A stretch of 8,115 nt of DNA from Gastranaerophilus sp045639085 (GTDB taxonomy: Bacteria > Cyanobacteriota > Vampirovibrionia > Gastranaerophilales > Gastranaerophilaceae). A program made the translations under genes and the position numbers. Shown one piece after another: positions 1 through 4,504 of this stretch. Under the pieces are notes generated by a model, which was not told where the DNA came from, did no database searches, and was given only the letters and a program-made list of their open reading frames with translations. Numbering within the stretch: the stretch's first letter is position 1; every line of letters starts with the position of its first letter. Location: the NCBI GenBank assembly GCA_045639085.1, contig JAZUCM010000027.1, forward strand, positions 1 through 8,115, given 5' to 3'.

Positions 1-67
1 ATTGGTAAACTTCTTTTACGTTTGGATTAGAACGTAAACGGTCTTTTTCTTCTTTACTAAATTTCAT
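1..67 (-). CDS. N-terminus of a gene cut by the left window edge; possible HTH/IS3-type transposase OrfA-like protein
   Basis: Only the first 22 codons are inside the window. They read MKFSKEEKDRLRSNPNVK followed by EVYQ. The start is well supported: on the minus strand AGAGG (75-79) lies 7 nt before the ATG (65-67). The pattern of a charged N-terminal helix, then S-N-P-N-V-K, resembles the N-termini I remember for short helix-turn-helix proteins annotated with IS3-type transposases in gut bacteria. That is a memory of the family, not proof, because the diagnostic HTH region is outside the window. It lies 31 nt downstream of the 44-codon ORF on the same strand and probably shares its promoter at 264-292. 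No terminal inverted repeat of an insertion sequence was recognised. Confidence 0.5.
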   Translation of the reverse strand, partial: MKFSKEEKDRLRSNPNVKEVYQ

Positions 68-98
68 TGGTGTACCTCTTTCTTTATTTTACTACTTC

Positions 99-233
99 CT
101 AGCCGCTTGTCCAGGTTTTCGGGTACACTTCATTATGGGAATTTAACCCGCGCGCGTACGCCACGTTTGAATTTTCGTTAATGTTGCTTGTTCCTCGCAA
201 TGACGCATGTTTTTTTAATGTTGTTTTTGTCAT
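99..233 (-). CDS. Small 44-residue protein or leader peptide, function unknown
   Basis: This ORF has unusually complete expression signals. On the minus strand AGGAGG (241-246) sits 7 nt before the ATG (231-233), and a TTGAAA-N17-TAGAAT promoter lies just upstream. The product starts MTKTTLKKHASLRGTSN and ends in ...VYPKTWTSG before a TAG stop (99-101). It is basic at the N-terminus, has no membrane segment or signal peptide, and matches no family I recognise. The codons for HASLRGTS come from DNA reading CATTGCGAGGAACAAGC. That resembles a dispersed repeat common in several bacterial groups (cattgcgaggaacgaag-like), so part of the ORF may be a repeat captured into coding sequence. It precedes the partial gene at 1-67 and could act as its leader. 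The competing plus-strand ORF at 188-373 lacks comparable signals. Confidence 0.5.
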   Translation of the reverse strand: MTKTTLKKHASLRGTSNINENSNVAYARGLNSHNEVYPKTWTSG

Positions 234-263
234 TTTTAATCCTCCTGCTATTCTCATACATGT

Positions 264-292
264 ATTCTACCATATTTTCTTGCGTTTTTCAA
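264..292 (-). promoter_or_regulatory. Sigma-70-type promoter for the 44-codon ORF
   Basis: On the minus strand, TTGAAA (287-292) is separated by exactly 17 nt from TAGAAT (264-269). This is a near-consensus vegetative promoter. It lies about 20 nt upstream of the AGGAGG ribosome binding site at 241-246, so the 5' leader would be short. It probably drives both the small ORF at 99-233 and the partial gene at 1-67. Confidence 0.7.
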
Positions 293-363
293 GTGGTGCT
301 AGAAAATATACATTCGTCGGGAAGGTTAAACTCGACAAAATCTTCAAAACAGGTCGCTGAAAG

Positions 364-457
364 CCAGATATAATCAAGACTTTGACGCGCCCCCCCCCCC
401 TATTGAACTTCTCATTCTTTTATTGTAGTTTAATCTAATCATATTTTCATTATGCAC
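364..457. repeat. Dispersed repeat, copy A (related to the region upstream of the pilin gene)
   Basis: The stretch is related to 8038-8115. Both contain ACTTTGA, then GCG, then a 10-base C-rich tract, then CTATTGAACTT at identical spacing from a GCC motif. Both continue through AT-rich DNA to a TTTCATTAT motif. Copy A has an uninterrupted run of ten C (391-400) where copy B reads CCCTCCCTCC. Copy B carries the extended -10 of the pilin gene, but the matching place in copy A is a poorer TTATAT. Copy A therefore looks like a duplicated or orphaned pilin upstream region that no longer precedes a pilin gene. Weaker similarity may reach down to about 331 (shared CTCG-C-AAAA). Confidence 0.6.
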
Positions 458-510
458 TATTGCGGGGATTTTGTCAAGTGCCGCATGATTATTTTGTGCA
501 TAATGAAAAT
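443..510. repeat. Perfect 15-bp inverted repeat with a nested hairpin
   Basis: ATTTTCATTATGCAC (443-457) is exactly reverse-complementary to GTGCATAATGAAAAT (496-510). The 38-nt interior contains a second pair, TGCGG (461-465) with CCGCA (481-485). The structure could be a small non-coding RNA hairpin, a palindromic (MITE-like) element or a bidirectional terminator. There is no long T-run after either arm. The left arm is also the end of the dispersed repeat, and a partial match (TTTCATTAT then CA) appears at the extreme right edge of the window. No ORF is inside it. Confidence 0.75.
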
Positions 511-520
511 TGCGCAACAT

Positions 521-552
521 GTTAATAGGTTAATAGGTTAAAAAGTTAAATG
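521..552. repeat. Array of four 8-bp repeats (GTTAATAG type)
   Basis: Four contiguous octamers read GTTAATAG, GTTAATAG, GTTAAAAA and GTTAAATG. The unit differs by one base from the GTGAATAG units inside the pilin leader at 7881-7912. An opposite-orientation array follows at 616-639. The array starts 11 bp after the end of the 15-bp inverted repeat. Confidence 0.65.
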
Positions 553-615
553 GGGTTATAGAAAATAAAAAATGATAAAACGCAACATTTTACCATTGTT
601 TATTCCTTAACGAAC

Positions 616-691
616 CTTTTAACCTTTTAACCATTTAACTCGCCGCAGGCAAGAAACTCGTTGAAAACGAATAACCTATTAACTCGCCGCA
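616..691. repeat. Inverted octamer array plus 13-bp direct repeat
   Basis: Reverse-orientation octamers CTTTTAAC (616-623), CTTTTAAC (624-631) and CATTTAAC (632-639) are followed by CGCCGC. A further CTATTAAC (676-683), the exact reverse complement of GTTAATAG, is again followed by CGCCGC. This gives a 13-bp direct repeat, TTAACTCGCCGCA, at 635-647 and 679-691. Between them CGTT-GAA-AACG makes a tiny hairpin. Together with 521-552 the octamers could pair into an imperfect stem of about 24 bp. Apart from the repeats listed here, the stretch 234-728 shows no gene. Confidence 0.6.
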
Positions 692-728
692 AAAAGCAAC
701 CTATCGCCTTGGTCACGGCCTTTCGCCT

Positions 729-887
729 TTACGCCAACCCTAACACTTTGCGATACCAAGAAAACGTTTCTAATTCAGAACCATTAAAAGTTGTTTTGAT
801 GCATTGTTTCTTTAAGTAGGTTTCAAACTCGTCGTTGAATTTGGTCTTCTTAACTTTTTTGGTTTCAATTGTTTCAGTCGTTCCCAT
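729..887 (-). CDS. Small basic protein (52 residues), function unknown
   Basis: The start is chosen at the ATG at 885-887 because AAGGAG (896-901) lies 8 nt upstream on the minus strand. A longer reading starting at 941 would put its start next to the -10 box and lacks an RBS. The product begins MGTTETIETKKVKKTKF and ends SELETFSWYRKVLGLA. It is Lys/Thr-rich at the N-terminus, with a likely amphipathic helix around residues 18-30. It has no signal peptide or membrane segment, and no known family is recognised. It is transcribed away from the TPR operon and has its own extended -10. Downstream, on the minus strand, it runs into the repeat stretch and no clear terminator is visible. Confidence 0.6.
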   Translation of the reverse strand: MGTTETIETKKVKKTKFNDEFETYLKKQCIKTTFNGSELETFSWYRKVLGLA

Positions 888-924
888 AATCGTAACTCCT
901 TCCACCTTAACCTTCATCGCAAGT

Positions 925-933
925 ATTATACCA
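925..933 (-). promoter_or_regulatory. Extended -10 promoter of the 52-residue gene
   Basis: The minus strand reads TGG-TATAAT, a perfect -10 (925-930) with a TGn extension (931-933). No good -35 lies at 16-18 nt, as is usual for extended -10 promoters. The start of transcription would be near 918, about 17 nt before the AAGGAG box. Confidence 0.6.
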
Positions 934-1053
934 TAAAGCACGTTTCTTCGCTAGTGGTAACAACAAAACGCACGCCGAAACCCCCTTCCCAATAGGGTTT
1001 GAGAATGTAAATTTTTGTAACGTCTCATCATATCCATTAAATAACTTCATATC

Positions 1054-1082
1054 TTTACACATTTGAAATTTTTTGATACAAT
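1054..1082 (+). promoter_or_regulatory. Sigma-70-type promoter of the TPR-lipoprotein operon
   Basis: TTTACA (1054-1059), a 17-nt spacer, then TACAAT (1077-1082), preceded by TTGA. Each hexamer matches the consensus at five of six positions and the spacing is ideal. Transcription would start near 1089, leaving a leader of about 33 nt before the proposed ACG start. No other promoter of this quality is visible before the end of the lipoprotein gene. Confidence 0.75.
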
Positions 1083-1110
1083 GCTAATATGTATTAGAGG
1101 GGCTTCTCTC

Positions 1111-1116
1111 GGGAGG
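1111..1116 (+). promoter_or_regulatory. Ribosome binding site that places the TPR start at 1122
   Basis: GGGAGG is followed by TTATT and then ACG-AAA-AAG. The distance from GGAGG to ACG is 5 nt, which is normal. To the in-frame ATT at 1119 it is only 2 nt, and to the first in-frame ATG at 1191 it is about 74 nt. The site therefore decides against the ATG at 1191. Confidence 0.75.
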
Positions 1117-1121
1117 TTATT

Positions 1122-3179
1122 ACGAAAAAGCGTTTACTCATATCGGCAATATTACTAGTAGTTTTAAGCAATACCGGCGTCAACGCCAGCATGACTCCAG
1201 AGGCAAATGCGCTTTACCAAAAGGCCTGCGCCTTGGAATACAAAGAAGAATACACAAACGCAATTCAAGCTCTTTTGCAGGCGGTTGCAATCTGCCCGCG
1301 AGAAGCTATGCTTTTTACCAAATTAGCCGGGCTTTACGCCGACACGCAAGATTATGACACCGCCCTAAAAGCGTACAAAAAAGCACTTGAACTTAAACCA
1401 ACCGACGCATTTATCTACATCAGCATAGGCGGAATTTACGAAAACAAAGGTGATTACAAAGAGGCGCTTTTATACTACGAACAAGCGCAAAAAATCTTCC
1501 CGGATTACAAGTTCAACTACCTAAACATCGCAAACGCACAGTACATGAACAAAGATTACAAATCCGCAATAAAAAATTATGAGTATTTCCTCAGCATCTA
1601 CCCGGAACACTTCGAGGCCAGAGAATATCTTGCAAACTCTTACCTTTTAGAAAATAACGTCAACAAAGCGATTACCGAATTCGCAACCATCTACAAGAAA
1701 AATCCGGACGGGTTTAACAGTTACGGCAACTATGGTATTGCATTATATAAAACAAAAGAATACAAAAAAGCAATCGAATTCATCAATAAAGAACTCGAAA
1801 AAAATCCTACAAACCTTTCTTGTCGCGTCACTTTAGCGCTTTCCTACCAAGCACTTGAGGAAAACGAAAAAGCTCTTGCGCAATACGTGGCGATTTTTGA
1901 ACAAGAACCGGGGCTTAACATAATAAGATTTGACTACGCAAACCTTCTTGCCGATATGCAACACAACACCGAAGCCATCGAACAATACAAACTCTATATC
2001 GCGAAGTACCCGGACAACGGTTACGCATACAAAAATTTAGGGATGGTTTTAAAGCGTGAAAACAAAATAGATGAGGCCGTAAAAAACTTTGAACTTGCGC
2101 TTGCCAAAAATACCTCCGACGCCGATATGAAAAAAGCCTTGGCCGAATCCTACCACGTGTTGAAGAATTACGAAAAAGCCGTTCAAGGTTACAACGAAAT
2201 CCTTCTCACAGAACCAAACAACTATGATTTAAAACTCAACAAAGCCTTGGCACTTCACGCGTGGGAAAAATATCCGGCCGCTATCGACGCGTATTTTGAA
2301 CTTCTGAAAATCAAACCAAGTGACGAAGTAACAAAAAATTTAACCGCTGCGTTAATGACACAGGCAAAATTGTACTATGACGCAAACGAATTAACCAACG
2401 CGCTATCGTATTTTGAAAAAGCGTCTCAGCTTGACAAACAAAACAGCTATCCGCATTATATGATGGCAAAGATTTACCGCGCGCAAGAAGACACCGCAAA
2501 AGCCAGTGAGTTCTACGAAAAAGCAATATCATTAAGCCCGTCAAACAGCGACTACAGCAACGAATACGCAGAATTCATCACAGAAGCCTACAACAAAGAA
2601 ATCGAGGCAAAACCGGCAGAAATCGAAGTTCCACCACTTGAAACAAGCAACGCAGACAATGACATTTCACTTGTTACGGTAACTTTTGAGGACGAAAACG
2701 CACCGAAAACAGAGGCCGACAAACAATATCAAAAACTTCTTGCAAACGCAGACAAAAATTATAAAAACAAAGAATATGACCTTGCACTAACAACTTACAA
2801 AGAGGCGCTTAGCCTAAACCCGAACGATGAAAAAACACTTCTTAAAGTCGGAAACGTCTACAGAGCGCAAAACGATAACAAAAACGCAAGTTCATACTAC
2901 AAAAAAGCAATTTTAACAGACATAAACTACGCTGACGCTTGGTTCAACCTCGGACTTGTGAACGCAGAAGACCAAAATACAACAGAAGCCATTAAGGCGT
3001 TCCAAAAAGTCGTCGATATCGACCCGACATACTCTTACGCCTACTTTGCGCTCGGAATCGCTCACGAATCTCAAGGAAACACACAAGAGGCAATCAAAAA
3101 TTACCAAACCTTCCTAAAACATAGCGACGACAGCAACACAATGGAACTCGTCAGAGAAAAACTAAAAGTACTTAATTAA
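1122..3179 (+). CDS. Exported tetratricopeptide-repeat protein (apparent ACG start)
   Basis: A long TPR solenoid, 685 residues from the proposed start or 662 from the ATG at 1191. Counting from that ATG, about 13 TPR units of about 34 residues fill 1-460 (for example YDTALKAYKKALELKPTDA at 55-73). An acidic, proline-containing linker spans about 465-510, and about four more TPRs run 511-650. TPRs bind proteins and scaffold complexes, and no catalytic motif is seen. The reading frame is open upstream of 1191 and encodes a textbook signal peptide: KKR, then hydrophobic LLISAILLVVL, then SNTGVNA with cleavage before Ser. Its natural first codon, correctly spaced from GGGAGG, is ACG at 1122 where ATG would be expected. 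This is either a non-canonical start or a point mutation or sequencing error. ATT at 1119 is a less well spaced alternative. The mature protein would be periplasmic or surface-located. Its stop overlaps the lipoprotein start (TAATG). Confidence 0.85.
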   Translation, partial: TKKRLLISAILLVVLSNTGVNASMTPEANALYQKACALEYKEEYTNAIQALLQAVAICPREAMLFTKLAGLYADTQDYDTALKAYKKALELKPTDAFIYISIGGIYENKGDYKEALLYYEQAQKIFPDYKFNYLNIANAQYMNKDYKSAIKNYEYFLSIYPEHFEAREYLANSYLLENNVNKAITEFATIYKKNPDGFNSYGNYGIALYKTKEYKKAIEFINKELEKNPTNLSCRVTLALSYQALEENEKALAQYVAIFEQEPGLNIIRFDYANLLADMQHNTEAIEQYKLYIAKYPDNGYAYKNLGMVLKRENKIDEAVKNFELALAKNTSDADMKKALAESYHVLKNYEKAVQGYNEILLTEPNNYDLKLNKALALHAWEKYPAAIDAYFELLKIKPSDEVTKNLTAALMTQAKLYYDANELTNALSYFEKASQLDKQNSYPHYMMAKIYRAQEDTAKASEFYEKAISLSPSNSDYSNEYAEFITEAYNKEIEAKPAEIEVPPLETSNADNDISLVTVTFEDENAPKTEADKQYQKLLANADKNYKNKEYDLALTTYKEALSLNPNDEKTLLKVGNVYRAQNDNKNASSYYKKAILTDINYADAWFNLGLVNAEDQNTTEAIKAFQKVVDIDPTYSYAYFALGIAHESQGNTQEAIKNYQTFLKHSDDSNTMELVREKLKVLN

Positions 3180-3580
3180 TGAAAAAATATTTTGCACTTC
3201 TACTTTTATTCATAACACTCTTTGCAAGCGGCTGCAAGAAAAAATCGTACATTGTTTTCAACCGCGAACCCATAACGCAAGAAAACGTATTGAACGCGAG
3301 TTATGTTTTTGCCCGTGGCGAAAGGGTTTATTATGTCATAACATTGCCGGAACCGGTTTTAACGCGCCAACTTTTCATCCAAGTATATAAACGTGACAAC
3401 AAAGAAATGCGCTACGGCTACAAACTTGTCTACGGCAAAACGGTAAAACTCAAAGACGAACAAGAAAGTTACTACACGGATTATTACGTTTTCAACGAAA
3501 CGGGGCTGTACGAATTTAAGGTTTACTCAAAAGACGACCCGACAAAAGAACTCACCAGCAACATAATGCAAGTAAGATAA
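3179..3580 (+). CDS. Small predicted lipoprotein
   Basis: 133 residues with a classic lipoprotein signal: MKK, a hydrophobic core (FALLLLFITLF), then ASG followed by Cys19 and a KKK stretch. The Cys would be lipidated and the protein anchored to a membrane, facing the periplasm or the surface. Position -3 of the lipobox is Ala rather than the favoured Leu, which is tolerated. The remaining 114 residues alternate hydrophobic and aromatic positions (YVITLPEP, YYTDYYVFNETGLYEFKVY), which suggests a single beta-sandwich domain. I do not recognise the family. The ATG overlaps the TPR stop by one base with no strong Shine-Dalgarno, which points to translational coupling and a joint role with the TPR protein. 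Its last codons (GTA AGA TAA) lie partly inside the first copy of the 64-bp repeat. Confidence 0.8.
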   Translation: MKKYFALLLLFITLFASGCKKKSYIVFNREPITQENVLNASYVFARGERVYYVITLPEPVLTRQLFIQVYKRDNKEMRYGYKLVYGKTVKLKDEQESYYTDYYVFNETGLYEFKVYSKDDPTKELTSNIMQVR

Positions 3581-3636
3581 CCCAGCCGAATTGCCAATTG
3601 CAATCCGGCTATATTTGGAGTATTATATGAGTTATG
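3573..3636 (+). repeat. Hairpin/RBS repeat, copy 1
   Basis: A 64-bp unit repeated at 4380-4443 with only three differences. It starts inside the last codons of the lipoprotein (TAAGATAACCC) and contains a 27-nt hairpin at 3584-3610: AGCCG pairs with CGGCT, then an A/C mismatch, then ATTG pairs with CAAT, with loop CCAATTG. It ends with TTTGGAGTATTATATG-AGTTATG, supplying a ribosome binding site (GGAG 3617-3620) and two overlapping ATGs (3627 and 3634) for the gene that follows. No T-run follows the stem, so a strong intrinsic terminator is unlikely. A role as a processing, stability or attenuation element at the operon boundary is possible. Confidence 0.75.
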
Positions 3637-3954
3637 AAAAAGGGATTATTAATCTTATTGTTAATAATAGAAATTATAACAAGTTTTTATTGGATAATAC
3701 TATTACCTCTTGCTTTTATATGTTTGTTCTACTTTTTTTCAGAAGGGGAAAGTTTTCTTGACACAATAAAAAATCTCAATGAACTCCCTCTTTACATATT
3801 TATATATTTAATAACAAGTTTTGGACTAATAAAAGCAATTATGACAAGCATCAAATTACAAAGAAACCAAGCAATTACCCTTTCTGACAAAATCTGTTTA
3901 ACTTTTTCATTTATACTTCTTTTAGGGATAATATATTCATACACACACATCTAA
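3634..3954 (+). CDS. Small membrane protein (106 residues), cassette 1
   Basis: Strongly hydrophobic, with a positive start (MKK). Membrane segments fall at about 4-36 (long, one or two helices), 51-70 and 86-103. Polar loops at 37-50 and 71-85 contain the motif NQAI-TLSD-KICL (78-89). The gene after copy 2 shows NQTI-KWFH-KICL at the same place, so the two are diverged paralogues. I recognise no family. The base composition is much more AT-rich than the flanking genes, which suggests separate acquisition. Start choice is not settled: the repeat's GGAG is 6 nt from an out-of-frame ATG (3627) and 13 nt from this ATG (3634). The 3627 frame gives a 44-codon ORF ending at 3761. The membrane pattern and the paralogy favour 3634. 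Confidence 0.65.
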   Translation: MKKGLLILLLIIEIITSFYWIILLPLAFICLFYFFSEGESFLDTIKNLNELPLYIFIYLITSFGLIKAIMTSIKLQRNQAITLSDKICLTFSFILLLGIIYSYTHI

Positions 3955-4017
3955 AACCAACTTTTCCATTCATCATATGGTACAACTATCAATAAAGATA
4001 TTTTTCTGTTTAAATAT

Positions 4018-4072
4018 CCAGCCGAACTGCCAATTGCAATACGGCTAGGTTTAAAGTAATATATGAGTTATG
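4018..4072 (+). repeat. Hairpin/RBS repeat, copy 2 (diverged)
   Basis: Same layout as copies 1 and 3. The hairpin at 4020-4046 keeps AGCCG/CGGCT and the loop CCAATTG exactly, while the middle stem has one more mismatch (ACTG against CAAT). The tail reads AAAGTAATATATG-AGTTATG, so the GGAG ribosome binding site has decayed to AAAG, but both overlapping ATGs (4063, 4070) are kept. The region before it (3955-4017) is AT-rich with no feature seen. Confidence 0.7.
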
Positions 4073-4375
4073 AGAAAAAGTTTATTAAATTTATTATTAA
4101 TCGGCCTAATAGTTTTTTTGTTTATATTCATTTTCTTTGGCATATTTGTCCATTGTATAATATATTCAATATTTTTTGCTGAAACAATTCACTTCAAAGA
4201 TATTCTTTTACTTATATTGTCCACCTCTAATTTCTTAATATCCATCTTCGCAACAATTATATCAATCATTGCAGTTAAAAAACTCATTCAAAATCAAACA
4301 ATCAAATGGTTTCACAAAATTTGCCTCGTATGGACGCTATTAGTAGCTATTTATTTCACAATCCAATTTCTATAA
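4070..4375 (+). CDS. Small membrane protein (101 residues), cassette 2
   Basis: Paralogue of the protein at 3634-3954. Both begin M-K/R-K then a Leu-rich stretch, have a long first hydrophobic segment (about 5-36), a second at about 43-68, a short polar loop with NQTI then KICL (75-86) and a final membrane segment to the C-terminus. Overall identity is low outside the motif. It is AT-rich like its neighbour. As with cassette 1, an upstream out-of-frame ATG (4063) lies 7 nt before the chosen ATG. The ribosome binding site is weak (AAAG), so expression may depend on coupling or be low. Function is unknown. Candidates by size and topology include an immunity-like or toxin-like membrane protein, but nothing in the sequence decides this. 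Confidence 0.6.
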   Translation: MRKSLLNLLLIGLIVFLFIFIFFGIFVHCIIYSIFFAETIHFKDILLLILSTSNFLISIFATIISIIAVKKLIQNQTIKWFHKICLVWTLLVAIYFTIQFL

Positions 4376-4379
4376 TCGC

Positions 4380-4443
4380 TAAGATAACCCAGCCGAATTA
4401 CTAATTGTAATCCGGCTATATTTGGAGTATTATATGAGTTATG
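4380..4443 (+). repeat. Hairpin/RBS repeat, copy 3, without a following gene
   Basis: Identical to copy 1 at 61 of 64 positions, including TAAGATAACCC, which in copy 1 is the end of the lipoprotein gene. In the hairpin (4391-4417) the middle stem is ATTA/TAAT instead of ATTG/CAAT: both sides changed together, so pairing is preserved. The tail still has GGAG and ATGAGTTATG. Both ATG frames stop within six codons (ATG at 4434: TAG after six codons; ATG at 4441: TAG after six codons). The cassette gene has been lost, or the site is an empty end of the array. The 61 bases to the stop of the next gene hold nothing recognisable. Confidence 0.7.
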
Positions 4444-4504
4444 TTAAGATATAGAAATTAGTTAATGCGCCTGTATGCTAAAGCTCTTTACACTTCGCTC
4501 GCGC

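Noticed and set aside
188..373. Plus-strand hydrophobic 61-codon ORF
   Set aside because: It starts at TTG without a ribosome binding site and is antisense to the 44-codon ORF, its promoter and its AGGAGG box, which have far better signals. The hydrophobicity follows from T-rich DNA.
391..400. C10 tract as a pure sequencing artefact
   Set aside because: Copy B has a C-rich decamer of the same length at the same place, so the length is credible, although homopolymer error cannot be fully excluded.
978..1000. AAACCC/GGGTTT hairpin before the TPR operon as a terminator
   Set aside because: Six-bp stem with an 11-nt loop and no immediate T-run; it lies upstream of divergent promoters where no transcript needs to end.
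1096..1109. AGAG/CTCT hairpin just before the TPR ribosome binding site as a regulator
   Set aside because: Four base pairs around a 6-nt loop is too weak to claim.
3573..4443. CRISPR array or integron attC cassettes
   Set aside because: There are three spaced repeats, but the intervals are genes of 300-400 bp, not 30-40 bp spacers. The hairpin lacks the attC core-site pattern and no integrase or cas gene is present.
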